Part shown: one piece after another, positions 24,462-32,757 of the stretch | Position numbering within the stretch: the first letter of the stretch is position 1 | Layout of the letters: each line of letters opens with the position of its first letter | Made by a program: the position numbers and the translations under genes | Notes under the pieces: generated by a model | Databases searched by the model: none | Told to the model about the DNA's origin: nothing | The model's input: the letters and a program-made list of their open reading frames with translations, nothing else | IMG/VR virus record: IMGVR_UViG_3300024262_000094 | Coordinates: 1 to 39,459 of that record | Length of the DNA stretch: 39,459 nucleotides | Reading direction: 5' to 3' (one strand) | Source of the DNA: a virus

Positions 24462-24511
24462 TATTAATTACCTCCTTTCATATTATTTTTTTACATAACT
24501 AAAAATGTTCT

Positions 24512-24545
24512 ACCCGCCCTAAAATATTACTATCATAGAGCGGGT
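24512..24545 (-). terminator. Weak terminator or attenuator after the major tail protein
   Basis: A 6-pair ACCCGC/GCGGGT stem with a 22-base loop is followed on the minus strand by AGAACATTTTT. It lies between the major tail protein and the next gene and probably lowers downstream expression. Confidence 0.5.
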
Positions 24546-24559
24546 AATATAATCATTGC

Positions 24560-25081
24560 CTATCCAGCTACTTGCGTAATTACTATTGGAGAAATTTGAG
24601 TCGAAGAAGCCGGTATCATCACATCACAGGAAAAAGTTATTTGACCTGATTCTGTTTTACTAAACCGCAAATCTCCTCCAACCTTGACAGAAGCTCTGGG
24701 AATTTCTACCTTTAACTTCTTACTATTGTAGACTTTAGATATTGCTTCTATACAACTTTCCTTTACAACAGCAGCAGTCACAGGTGCGCTCCATGCTCCG
24801 GTAGTGCCATTAAAACTTCCACCAAAAGCCTCTAATAATACCGCAGAACCCATATCCCTTGTAGCAAATTCGATGGTCTTTTTACTTGTGCCTAAAATAG
24901 ATATATCGGGAAGGTCTGTTTCTTCTACAAAAAGGTCAGTACTTGCGGGGGCTTCTACGATAAGATGGGCACTGTCAGGAACAGTAGGGGATATTGTTGA
25001 AAGTGTAGTTCCCATTACTCCAGTTACTCCTACAGCTCCAATTCTTATACTTTCAAGTCCAATTAATCGAATGTTTGACAT
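24560..25081 (-). CDS. Major tail tube protein (173 aa)
   Basis: A beta-rich protein of the right size for a siphovirus tail tube. Contains KKTIEFATRDMGSAVLLEAF and FSKTESGQITFSCDVMIPAS, which fits tail tube proteins related to phage-tail beta-barrels. It lies downstream of the head-tail connector genes and is followed by an attenuator. The homing endonuclease gene lies just upstream. Confidence 0.7.
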   Translation of the reverse strand: MSNIRLIGLESIRIGAVGVTGVMGTTLSTISPTVPDSAHLIVEAPASTDLFVEETDLPDISILGTSKKTIEFATRDMGSAVLLEAFGGSFNGTTGAWSAPVTAAVVKESCIEAISKVYNSKKLKVEIPRASVKVGGDLRFSKTESGQITFSCDVMIPASSTQISPIVITQVAG

Positions 25082-25104
25082 TATTATTCACCTCTTTCTT
25101 TATT

Positions 25105-25848
25105 TTATTTTATTAATAATTTATTTAAAATATTCTCTTCATTAACTTCAATTTCATTAAAATACATTATTTGCCAGCCATACTGTTTAAATACTTCTGA
25201 CCTTTGGATTTTCCAATCTTCTATGCTATCGTGATTTCTTTTCTTATAGTATCGAGCATAAACCTCTACTGCTATTTTTTCGCTGTTAGTATTAATAAAA
25301 TCAGGATTATACCTGCCTATAATAAAAGAACCATTGCCGACATATTTGTAAGGTAAATTATGTTTATCCACTATGGATTGAAACTTTTCTTCTAAGCTCG
25401 TTGGGATTCGCCTGTGTAAAATTTTCTTAAGTTGTTCTTTGGTAAAATTATGTTTACCTTTTTGAGATTCACTCATCTTTTTTAAAGTCTCATCGGTTAG
25501 ATTTTCCTTTAAATGACTAATTCTCATTTTTTCTAAAGTTTCCTCTGAATAATGTTTACCTAATTGAGCTTTTCTCATATTTTCTCTTGCTTCTTCAGTA
25601 TAATTCTTCCCTAAATGAGAAAGTCTCATCTTCTCTTTAGTCTCTTCCGAATGATGTTTACCTAAATTAGCCAATCTCAATTTTTTTTTAACTTCTTTTG
25701 AACGATGTTTACCATAAAAAGGATGATTCTTGCCTGATTTAGCAATACTTAATTTCTGTTTTATCTCTTCTGTAGGATATTTACCTAAACAAGCAAAACT
25801 GATTTTTTGCCTAATCGCTTCTGTTCTTTCGTATACTCCTCTGGGCAT
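25105..25848 (-). CDS. NUMOD3-repeat homing endonuclease, Vsr-like nuclease domain
   Basis: 247 aa. MPRGVYERTEAIRQ is followed by about six NUMOD3 units (KHHSEETKEKMRLSHLGKN and variants). The C-terminal nuclease has YNPDFI ... IAVEVYARYYKKR and ends QYGWQIMYFNE, the PD...E arrangement of Vsr/restriction-like endonucleases. It shares MPxGVYER and HLKEN-L-(T/S)-DETLKK with the HNH enzyme at 18737, although their nuclease domains differ. It is inserted between the tail completion and tail tube genes. Confidence 0.78.
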   Translation of the reverse strand: MPRGVYERTEAIRQKISFACLGKYPTEEIKQKLSIAKSGKNHPFYGKHRSKEVKKKLRLANLGKHHSEETKEKMRLSHLGKNYTEEARENMRKAQLGKHYSEETLEKMRISHLKENLTDETLKKMSESQKGKHNFTKEQLKKILHRRIPTSLEEKFQSIVDKHNLPYKYVGNGSFIIGRYNPDFINTNSEKIAVEVYARYYKKRNHDSIEDWKIQRSEVFKQYGWQIMYFNEIEVNEENILNKLLIK

Positions 25849-25860
25849 TTATTGGTCTCC

Positions 25861-26259
25861 TTATTTCTCGATATAGCACTGTAGACGTATGCTCGCGTAT
25901 GACATGGATATTTGTTCGTTGTCTTGTAACAATATTTGACTCGTGATATCAAAAACATGATATTTATTCGTAGCGTTATATCCTTCAATTACTGCCACCA
26001 CCGCATCAGTTACTGCTCTTAATCGTGTGATATCAGGAGTGCTATTAACGAAATTCTTACAAAAGCAATTTATAATGAAAACGGAATCATTTATAATTTC
26101 GCTACCTACATAATTGCTTAAAGGCAATATGACTATATCTTGTAGTTCGTTATTTAAAGGCTTCTTATTTCGATAGACCCCGCCGTCAATAGTAGTTTTT
26201 ACACTGGCTACGTTAATTATCGGGTACAAGATATCATTAATGTCTATAGTTGTGATCAT
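25861..26259 (-). CDS. Tail terminator / completion protein (132 aa)
   Basis: Compact alpha/beta protein beginning MITTIDINDILYPIINVASV. Position after the HK97 gp10-like gene and before the tail tube matches the tail terminator (SPP1 gp17/lambda gpU slot). It overlaps the previous gene by ATGA. Assignment mostly by order. Confidence 0.6.
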   Translation of the reverse strand: MITTIDINDILYPIINVASVKTTIDGGVYRNKKPLNNELQDIVILPLSNYVGSEIINDSVFIINCFCKNFVNSTPDITRLRAVTDAVVAVIEGYNATNKYHVFDITSQILLQDNEQISMSYASIRLQCYIEK

Positions 26260-26681
26260 AATCTATATTCCTTTATCTTTTTCCTTAGAAGATCCTTCGC
26301 TGCCGGTATACTTCCGGTAATTACATCGTATCCCTTAGCCTCAACCGCACAAGCGTACTCCATGCCGGCAACCCCTATTAATACAAACCCTTTAGTATTT
26401 TTTCTTAAAACTTCACTTACTATTTTTCTCGCCTGAGCCTGCCCTTCAGGTGTACCTTGTACATCTTCCTGTATAATTTCTCCATTTTTAGCAATGATAT
26501 AACCAATTGAACTTCTCAGGTTTCCGGTCTGATCATGATAAGTTTGAGTACTCCTGGCGGCATTAACAAATGCTTCACCTACCATAGCCAATGTTAAAAT
26601 GATTCTTTTTTCTATACTAAGTACGAATCTGTCTATCCGATTATTTATACCACCTTGAGAAAAGCCAGGTATAAGCCCCAT
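26256..26681 (-). CDS. Head-tail joining protein, HK97 gp10-like (141 aa)
   Basis: Contains the gp10-like layout: helix with VGEAFVNAARSTQTYHDQTG, then NLRSSIGYIIAKNGE, and a C-terminal AVEAKGYDVITGS segment. Proteins of this family complete the neck before tail docking. It is packed head to tail with its neighbours. Confidence 0.75.
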   Translation of the reverse strand: MGLIPGFSQGGINNRIDRFVLSIEKRIILTLAMVGEAFVNAARSTQTYHDQTGNLRSSIGYIIAKNGEIIQEDVQGTPEGQAQARKIVSEVLRKNTKGFVLIGVAGMEYACAVEAKGYDVITGSIPAAKDLLRKKIKEYRL

Positions 26682-26990
26682 TTAACACTTTACCTCTAAA
26701 TGTTTTTGATATGGAAACAAATCTAATATTACATGTTCCTTGTCGAAAAAAGTTAATTTTGATTCAGCAGGTACATTGTCGACCCCATCGAATATTTCAG
26801 AATATATATTATAGCTATATCCGATCATATCCCCCGATTCCCCTATGATATATTTAGTTGAATTCGGTTGGATATTACAGACAATCCCTATCGTTACCAA
26901 AGTCCCTGGGGTATATATTCCAATTGAGTTCGTAGTCCCGGCTCCGTAATAACTTATAGTTGCTGTATGCGGATATCTTTTCATTACCAT
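26682..26990 (-). CDS. Head closure / minor capsid protein (102 aa)
   Basis: Beta-barrel-like protein with YPHTATISYYGAGTTNSIG and GESGDMIGYSYNIY. The sequence and slot resemble SPP1 gp16-type head completion or 'minor capsid' proteins. It starts 7 bases inside the previous gene. Confidence 0.6.
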   Translation of the reverse strand: MVMKRYPHTATISYYGAGTTNSIGIYTPGTLVTIGIVCNIQPNSTKYIIGESGDMIGYSYNIYSEIFDGVDNVPAESKLTFFDKEHVILDLFPYQKHLEVKC

Positions 26991-27277
26991 ATTGCCGCTC
27001 CATTAACTATCGCTTCGTCTAAATCATATTTTTGCAAGATTGTTTTTGCCATTGTAATCAATTGTGCTCCATTATATTTCACTGCAAAAGACCCTTCCTT
27101 TAATTCGGGGTGTGCAGCAAGGGTAAAATAGAGGGATGCGGCAGCTAAATCTATATCTTTAGCATTAGCCGCCGCATAAGTCCCTCCGGTCGCAACGCCT
27201 CTATCTAAAAGAAGTTTCTCTAATAGGTTATCATTGCTATATTCAGTTAAACTTTGTAGAGCTTCTTTATTGGTCAT
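26984..27277 (-). CDS. Head-tail connector protein (97 aa)
   Basis: A helical protein beginning MTNKEALQSLTEYSNDNLLE, in the slot directly after the major capsid protein where gp6/gp15-type connectors lie. Alanine-rich middle (YAAANAKDIDLAAASLYF). Ribosome site AAAGGAG. Confidence 0.6.
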   Translation of the reverse strand: MTNKEALQSLTEYSNDNLLEKLLLDRGVATGGTYAAANAKDIDLAAASLYFTLAAHPELKEGSFAVKYNGAQLITMAKTILQKYDLDEAIVNGAAIW

Positions 27278-27292
27278 CTAGCTATGCTCCTT

Positions 27293-28417
27293 TTATACTG
27301 CCCAAGTAGTAGCTTCTGTATCTAAATTGTAAATATGGTCTATGGAAGGACAGCTCGGAAACGCATTAATTTCACCTTTTGTATATTGAGTCACAGGGTC
27401 AATGCTACTCCAAGACGAGATTAAAATACCACCCTTTTTAGCTTGTATTACCTGTTTCGGAGGATTAGTCTCTTCCGCAATAGGACCTCGAAGTGTATTT
27501 CCACATTGTAAATTATCTACAAAAACTACATGCTTATCTGCACCAGCTGCATTTAACCACGGGTCGACTGATTTGACTTCATGGTCTGCATTCTCATAAT
27601 CTACAATAGTATCTATTATTACTATTTGAGGAAGCCCAAAAGCCTTTAATGTTATATTTAAAACATTTAAAGACGGAACCATAGTAATTGTGGTAGCTCC
27701 CCAGGTTGTATAAGGTACTACAAAATTCCTAACTTCGTCTTTAGTTACCATTTCCGAAAACTTAGATTCATTCATTAGAATATATTGAGGATTTGCTCCA
27801 GCTTTTTTTGCGGCTCTTACAACAGTCCTTATATCAGTAATTGGTTTACAAGTTGCTTCATTATCTGCAGCAGACCAAATTCTACCAGCAGCAGCAGTAG
27901 ACATTGCCTTTTTATTGGCAGTAGGAAGTTGGAAATTTACTACTTCTTCGGTAACTATTCCACCAACATTATTAGTTGTAGAAAGAATTATTTGCCCAGT
28001 AGATAAAACCTGTAAAGCAAACCACTCCAAACGCCCTAATACTGCATCCATACAAAAGTTGGTATCGTTAAAGACAAGTTGTAAAAGTGCCCCCTGTTCT
28101 GGATTTGCCATAGCCTTAAAAGCATTATAATCGTTGATATCAGTTTCAGTCATTTGTCTTTTTACTCTAATCGAAGGAATTGAACCGGTTAATTTGCTTA
28201 TGCTTTTTCTTGTCTTGAGAGGGGCAGAACTGTTAAAACTCACCACATCTGCCATTACACGATTCCCTTCACTGCCAATTAAAGTTTCAAAATTCAAATA
28301 TGGCGTAGTCTTCATGGGGAAGAAGTTAGGCCAATATTGTTTCTCATACGGCCTCTTATTTAACCATATTTCTAAATTCTTCTTATTCATCTCATTAAAC
28401 ATATTATATTCACTCAT
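27293..28417 (-). CDS. Major capsid protein, lambda gpE-like (374 aa)
   Basis: The phrase DVVSFNSSAPLKTRKSISKL followed by GSIPSIRVKRQMTETDINDY is typical of the gpE-like branch of HK97-fold capsid proteins. A C-terminal domain with AKKGGILISSWSSIDPVTQY follows. Its length fits this branch. It lies after scaffold and decoration genes, as expected. Confidence 0.85.
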   Translation of the reverse strand: MSEYNMFNEMNKKNLEIWLNKRPYEKQYWPNFFPMKTTPYLNFETLIGSEGNRVMADVVSFNSSAPLKTRKSISKLTGSIPSIRVKRQMTETDINDYNAFKAMANPEQGALLQLVFNDTNFCMDAVLGRLEWFALQVLSTGQIILSTTNNVGGIVTEEVVNFQLPTANKKAMSTAAAGRIWSAADNEATCKPITDIRTVVRAAKKAGANPQYILMNESKFSEMVTKDEVRNFVVPYTTWGATTITMVPSLNVLNITLKAFGLPQIVIIDTIVDYENADHEVKSVDPWLNAAGADKHVVFVDNLQCGNTLRGPIAEETNPPKQVIQAKKGGILISSWSSIDPVTQYTKGEINAFPSCPSIDHIYNLDTEATTWAV

Positions 28418-28450
28418 TATTGTTCACCTCATTTATTCATTTTTTATTTT

Positions 28451-29044
28451 TTATGCGAATCTTATTCTGGCAGTAAGAGCAGTCTTGTCAGCAGCAGTTA
28501 CAAAATAAGGCATCTCTGATTCATCGACCGTACCTCTAACAACAGCACCTGCGAATATATTAGCTAATTTCTCGCCTTTCTCGTCTCTCACTTCTATAGT
28601 ATCCCTCAGGACAGCATTTGCAGCATAAAGAGCGGTTGCGGTTGTAACGGTGGCAGTTTCATATAAGACTGCACCTGAAGCAACACCACCAGTAGCAAGT
28701 GCAACAGCTAAATGAAGTGTAGCTGGTTCAGCAGTGACAATTTTATTGGCATGGATTAAATTAGTATAAATATAATCATTAGCCTTAAATAAATGGTCAG
28801 CAGGTTCAACTGCTAAAACAGTGTCAGCTGCAGCTGCAGCAGCAGTTACCCTTACAGTCTTGATTACGTTATACAGCCCCGCAGTAGTAGCGTCATCGTT
28901 TAACAATGCACCCTTTTTAATTTCTTTGGTATCGGTCGGGAATCTATTAGTTTTAATAGTTACTCCACCGGGAATATCTTCTAATATTTTTAGAAACACA
29001 GGATCATAAACAGATCCCGATTCTTTATTTACTTGTAAACTCAT
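28451..29044 (-). CDS. Head decoration / head fibre protein (197 aa)
   Basis: The N-terminus (VFLKILEDIPGGVTIKTNRF) is followed by a strikingly Ala/Thr/Val-rich beta body with an Ala6 run. It lies between scaffold and major capsid genes, the slot of decoration proteins. Low sequence complexity fits a surface fibre or cement protein. Confidence 0.65.
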   Translation of the reverse strand: MSLQVNKESGSVYDPVFLKILEDIPGGVTIKTNRFPTDTKEIKKGALLNDDATTAGLYNVIKTVRVTAAAAAADTVLAVEPADHLFKANDYIYTNLIHANKIVTAEPATLHLAVALATGGVASGAVLYETATVTTATALYAANAVLRDTIEVRDEKGEKLANIFAGAVVRGTVDESEMPYFVTAADKTALTARIRFA

Positions 29045-29074
29045 TATTATTCACCTCGTTTAAATTATTTATAT

Positions 29075-29788
29075 TTATTCTTCTATTAATTTCTTACCTT
29101 CAAAAGTTCCTTCAGCTGTTCCTTTTCCACTTGCAACTTTAGCTATTAATTCTTCATTCATAGATCCAGCCGCTTCGCCTTTTGCAGGTGGTTCACCGTC
29201 TTTTAATTTCTTATCGATTTCTGCTTGTTTAAGTCCGAGAACCTCGTCCTTTAAGCTAGTGACACTTCCCTCGATGTCCTCATCTTTCTCAACTGTAATA
29301 TATTTAGAGAATCCTTCACTTAAGCCTGCTTTTTTTAAAGAGTCTTTTATTAAAGTTTCCCTTTTTGCCTTAACAGTCGATTCGCCGAGACCCTTAACCA
29401 TATTGGTTAAGTTCCCAATCTGTTCAGTTAGGTTAGCTATTGTCTTTTCAGTTTCGCTCATATTCGCCTGCTCTTTCGTTTTTGTTTCTTCTGTTTTTGC
29501 TTTTGCTGTTGCCTCTTCTTTTTCTTTTGACAGTTTAAGGTCATGAGTAGTAATGGCCTGCGAGACCCTTCTGTCCACTTCACTTTGTAGGGATTTTTTA
29601 TAACTTTCCTCTAATCCAGCTTCTTTAATTGCTGCGGCGAGCTGTTCTGGGGTAAGTTCTATTTTCCCTTTTAATTTTTCAATTTCTGCTTCAATTTGAC
29701 TTTCTTCAGTCACCTTGATCTTTTCCGCTAACGCCTCATCAAGCCCTGCTTCTTTCAGTGCTTTTTTAATTTGAGTTGTTAAGTCCAT
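29075..29788 (-). CDS. Scaffolding protein (237 aa)
   Basis: Almost entirely charged coiled coil (EEATAKAKTEETKTKEQANM, then TEQIGNLTNMVKGLGE). Three repeats of 'AxxEAGLxExxxxKI/L' sit in the N-terminal half. It lies just upstream of decoration and capsid genes and has a strong ribosome site. This is the classic scaffold composition and position. Confidence 0.8.
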   Translation of the reverse strand: MDLTTQIKKALKEAGLDEALAEKIKVTEESQIEAEIEKLKGKIELTPEQLAAAIKEAGLEESYKKSLQSEVDRRVSQAITTHDLKLSKEKEEATAKAKTEETKTKEQANMSETEKTIANLTEQIGNLTNMVKGLGESTVKAKRETLIKDSLKKAGLSEGFSKYITVEKDEDIEGSVTSLKDEVLGLKQAEIDKKLKDGEPPAKGEAAGSMNEELIAKVASGKGTAEGTFEGKKLIEE

Positions 29789-29811
29789 TTTAATTAATCT
29801 CCTTTATATTT

Positions 29812-29991
29812 TTATTTTTTTGAAGCCGCTTTAATAGCCGCTTCCCTTAATATAGCTGATATGCTCTTTTGTTTCTTTTCCATTACTTTTATAGCTTTAT
29901 TTAATAGGTTCTTATCTTGTTTGATATCTTCAGCTCTTAACAAAGTATCCATTGCAGATTCGATTTGATATTCTTCTTCTCTATTCGCCAT
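29812..29991 (-). CDS. Small charged head-module protein (59 aa)
   Basis: Begins MANREEEYQIESAMDTLLRA and ends IKAASKK. Helical and charged. A GGAGGTGAATA site supports the ATG. It is the first gene after the terminator at 30016-30072 and directly precedes the scaffold. Function unknown. Confidence 0.65.
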   Translation of the reverse strand: MANREEEYQIESAMDTLLRAEDIKQDKNLLNKAIKVMEKKQKSISAILREAAIKAASKK

Positions 29992-30015
29992 TATTCACCT
30001 CCAATTATTTTCCCC

Positions 30016-30072
30016 AAAAAAAAAGAGCCAGCCTAAGAAGATTCGATTAAAAATCATTCTTAAGTTGGCTCT
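30016..30072 (-). terminator. Rho-independent terminator of the cargo block
   Basis: Minus strand stem AGAGCCA/TGGCTCT with an inner CTTAAGAA/TTCTTAG hairpin, followed by nine T residues. It ends the transcript of the three small membrane/soluble genes at 30117-30657. It shares the pattern AGAG-NN-CCTTAGAG with the terminator at 9601-9651. Confidence 0.88.
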
Positions 30073-30116
30073 CTAAGGGGCTCTCGTTAATTTATTATTT
30101 AATTTTCAAATATTAT

Positions 30117-30332
30117 TTACTTTTCAATAAATTCCAATATCTTTATAGGAACATTATTTATATCCGCTCCCATATAAGCACCTTTTAATGTGCATACCTT
30201 TTCTTTGTCATTAATATTAATAACTTCAAATGCACCATCGTCTGTATAAACTACCGTTCCATTGCGGTCATTTATTAGTAATGGAGCTTTTTCTTTGTCT
30301 TTAATTCTGGCTTTCATATTATCCCTTTCCAT
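30117..30332 (-). CDS. Hypothetical soluble protein (71 aa)
   Basis: Beta-rich protein with LLINDRNGTVVYTDDGAFEV and a helical end. An alternative start at Met6 has a better AAAGGGAT site. It is the last gene of the small promoter-terminator unit. Function unknown. Confidence 0.6.
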   Translation of the reverse strand: MERDNMKARIKDKEKAPLLINDRNGTVVYTDDGAFEVININDKEKVCTLKGAYMGADINNVPIKILEFIEK

Positions 30333-30335
30333 AAA

Positions 30336-30443
30336 TTACCTTTGTAAATTATGTACTTTTATACTTAACCAAATATAAAACCCTATTGCAAAAACTGCAA
30401 CTACTCCAGCACATATATAACCTGCTATTTCGGAATTATCCAT
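30336..30443 (-). CDS. Membrane micropeptide (35 aa)
   Basis: Begins MDNSEIAGYICAGVVAVFAI and ends KVHNLQR. One membrane helix with an acidic N-terminus and basic C-terminus, so it probably has its N-terminus outside. Its ATG overlaps the end of the 73-aa membrane gene (ATGGATAA), with a GGGAG site. Likely translationally coupled to it. Confidence 0.55.
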   Translation of the reverse strand: MDNSEIAGYICAGVVAVFAIGFYIWLSIKVHNLQR

Positions 30444-30657
30444 TTAAACTCCCTTTAATTTCTAATTGGTTTCCATCCCATTTTAAATAGTGTATATCAT
30501 TACCAATATTCAATTTTAATTCATCCCAATCTTTAAAATGAAAATCTGTTTTCTGAAATTTTCTATACCATCTTTCAGTTTTATCAAAATAGATTATAAT
30601 AAATAAAGTTCCAAACCAACCTATTGCAAAACCAATTAAACCCATAATTACGTTCAT
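30436..30657 (-). CDS. Membrane protein carrying a tail-tip repeat (73 aa)
   Basis: One membrane helix (LIGFAIGWFGTLFIIIYF) is followed by a basic linker, then ELKLNIGNDIHYLKWDGNQL and IKG. That last segment closely matches the repeats of the tail tip protein at 11380-14430 (KLNIGN..KYLKWDGAAL..IKG). An in-frame TTG lies 6 bases earlier, but the ATG at 30657 has the better TAGGAG spacing. It is the first gene behind a perfect promoter. A membrane-held copy of a tail-tip piece suggests an immunity or exclusion role; that is inference. Confidence 0.65.
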   Translation of the reverse strand: MNVIMGLIGFAIGWFGTLFIIIYFDKTERWYRKFQKTDFHFKDWDELKLNIGNDIHYLKWDGNQLEIKGSLNG

Positions 30658-30682
30658 ATTCAACTCCTATATATACATTTTA

Positions 30683-30711
30683 ATTATATAACAGAATTTT
30701 TTATATGTCAA
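30683..30711 (-). promoter_or_regulatory. Consensus sigma-70 promoter of the membrane-protein unit
   Basis: Minus strand TTGACA (30706-30711), a 17-base spacer, then TATAAT (30683-30688). Both boxes are perfect. It lies between the glycosyltransferase stop and the 73-aa gene start, and the unit ends at the terminator at 30016. Confidence 0.87.
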
Positions 30712-30722
30712 CTTTTCTATCA

Positions 30723-31643
30723 TTAAAATATTTCTCTTAATTCTTTCAATTGATTTTCGAGTGTCCAGCCTTTATTAATTACCCAACTTCTATATAGTTT
30801 AGAATTATAATCTCCATCAGTTATTTCTATTACTGCTTCATTAATTGTATTGAAGATAACATCTTTGGGATACAATCCTTTAGCACCCCTGAAATCATGA
30901 ATGATAGGTTTTATCCCTCTTGAAAAAGCCTCAAGTATTGCGTAAGAATGTCCCTCGTGGATTGATGTATGCAAGAGATAATTTATATCTTCCCAAAAGC
31001 CTTCCATGTCATCTATCCAGCCATGAAAAATGACGTTATCCTCTAGTCCCATTTCTTTTATTATGTGTTCAAGGTATATTTTATACCGTAAGTCCTGATA
31101 TGCCCCAGCCACGTGTAATAAGTATCTCTTATCAATATCTACCAGCTTTTTCATTATCTGTAATGCCATTTGCGGATTCTTCTTGTAATTAATATACCCG
31201 ACTAAGGCGATGTTATGCCCCGGCTCTCTCTCTTTGAATGGGATTTTATCTATATCTACCCCATTATAAACTACCGTAGTTTCTACTTTTTCTATAATTC
31301 CAGGAGATAATTCATTTAAGATCTCTCTAATATGCGGAGCTACAAAGATTAAACTATCTACCACATCCCAGTTAATTTGTTTCGGGAAGTCGGTAAATAT
31401 TTCATAGCTGTGAAGCCGGACTATTACCTTTTTCCCTTTTATATTTTTATAGTTAGTCCCTATAACAGCCGATTCATTCGCCCATTCGAAGAAGATCGTA
31501 TCGCCCCAGTCAATTGCATTAAAAATATCCCATTTAGTCCTTACTACAAACTTCCTAACTGTATAATCACTTGCCAACCCTTCAATTATCGGGTCAATGA
31601 AATTATCAAGATCTGCAGCACAAATTACACTTACTTTTTCCAA
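30723..31643 (-). CDS. GT-B glycosyltransferase, family 4-like (306 aa)
   Basis: The C-terminal half shows the GT4 pattern: a NIALVGYINYKKNPQMALQI strand-helix, LHVAGAYQDL, NVIFHGWID, and the donor-binding LHTSIHEGHSYAILEAFSRG with its conserved Glu residues. The N-terminal acceptor domain is short (FFEWANESAVIG). It starts at TTG with GGAGGAAGAAA. It is last in the sugar gene block and probably transfers the sugar made by its neighbours. Confidence 0.8.
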   Translation of the reverse strand: MEKVSVICAADLDNFIDPIIEGLASDYTVRKFVVRTKWDIFNAIDWGDTIFFEWANESAVIGTNYKNIKGKKVIVRLHSYEIFTDFPKQINWDVVDSLIFVAPHIREILNELSPGIIEKVETTVVYNGVDIDKIPFKEREPGHNIALVGYINYKKNPQMALQIMKKLVDIDKRYLLHVAGAYQDLRYKIYLEHIIKEMGLEDNVIFHGWIDDMEGFWEDINYLLHTSIHEGHSYAILEAFSRGIKPIIHDFRGAKGLYPKDVIFNTINEAVIEITDGDYNSKLYRSWVINKGWTLENQLKELREIF

Positions 31644-31658
31644 TTTCTTCCTCCTTTT

Positions 31659-31997
31659 TTACTTTCCATTTAACACCCTCATATACTCCCTCACAAACTC
31701 CGGGTTATCCCGAATAAAGCAGGTAACGCCAGTAGTGAGTTGAATATTCATATTCTCATCATTATTACAATCAAAGCGCATTTCATATTTTATACCATGC
31801 ATAGCTTCATGTAAGATAACCTGCAATTCATATTGATAATTAAGTGAATCAAGTATTTCTATTTCTTTATCCCCTTCATCAATATGACCATCTAAAGAAC
31901 GTCCATCTTTTACAATTATTTTATGATATGTAATTATATAGTCACTCGAAACAATTCTAACCTTCTCAAACTTTATCCGTTTCTCTTTTTGTTTCAT
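31659..31997 (-). CDS. HExxH metallopeptidase-like protein (112 aa)
   Basis: Contains a zinc-binding HEAMH motif (His63-Glu64-His67) in a helix (ELQVILHEAMHGIKYEM), like small ImmA/IrrE-type or related minimal metallopeptidases. A third ligand may be in the acidic stretch after it (DCNNDEN). The gene lies within the sugar block but need not be functionally linked. Confidence 0.6.
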   Translation of the reverse strand: MKQKEKRIKFEKVRIVSSDYIITYHKIIVKDGRSLDGHIDEGDKEIEILDSLNYQYELQVILHEAMHGIKYEMRFDCNNDENMNIQLTTGVTCFIRDNPEFVREYMRVLNGK

Positions 31998-32008
31998 AAT
32001 CCCCCTTC

Positions 32009-32755
32009 CTATCCTACATAAAACTTTTGATTCTCTATTAACTGATCACTAAGTACATTCCGTATAACCCGAGCAGGTGACCCCATAACCACCATTCGAG
32101 CAGGTACATCTTTGGTAACTATTGAACCCGCCGCAACCAAAGCATCCTCGCCTATAACTTTACCCGGAAGTATAACCGCCCCTGCTCCGATTCTACCGCC
32201 TCTTTCTACTCTAACACCGCAAAAATGTTTGAATCGTTCTTCTGTCCTACCCAAATAATTATCATTACTTGTGACTACTCCGGGAGCAATAAAAACATAA
32301 TCGCCTAAATAGGAATAAGCTGTAATATAACAGTTACTTTCTAACTTACAACGTTTACCTATCATTACATAATTTTCAATGGTTACGCCCCTGCCGATAA
32401 TGGTATATTCGCCTATTGTAGTATTTTCTCTTATAGTAGCCAAGTCAGCTACCATAACATTGTTAGCAATTTTAGAACCTATATAAATAACCGTGTTGGT
32501 CCCGATTATACAATTATCGCCTATAACTGTTGGAGCTAAATTTAAATCCTCTTTAAAAATGCTTATACTTGCTCTCATGGGAAGTTTCCCGATTACTGCA
32601 TTATCATCAATTCTAACGTTGTCGCCGATAACAGTGCCGTTTCTAATTACTACATTATAGCCAAACTTACAGTTTTTTCCGATGATTACTTTGTCCTCAA
32701 TAATTGTAGTTCTCACCATACTAAAATCTTCAAAATCGTTTAAATAATCCCTCAT
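32009..32755 (-). CDS. Left-handed beta-helix acetyltransferase, WbpD/WlbB-like
   Basis: 248 aa built of hexapeptide repeats ([IVL]-G-x-x): [20 protein letters not shown] and onward through [20 protein letters not shown], then VMGSPARVI. Enzymes of this type acetylate amino groups on nucleotide sugars using acetyl-CoA. With the WbpB-like and WbpE-like genes it would complete the 3-acetamido group. Length is a little above WbpD/WlbB. Confidence 0.75.
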   Translation of the reverse strand: MRDYLNDFEDFSMVRTTIIEDKVIIGKNCKFGYNVVIRNGTVIGDNVRIDDNAVIGKLPMRASISIFKEDLNLAPTVIGDNCIIGTNTVIYIGSKIANNVMVADLATIRENTTIGEYTIIGRGVTIENYVMIGKRCKLESNCYITAYSYLGDYVFIAPGVVTSNDNYLGRTEERFKHFCGVRVERGGRIGAGAVILPGKVIGEDALVAAGSIVTKDVPARMVVMGSPARVIRNVLSDQLIENQKFYVG

Positions 32756-32757
32756 AA

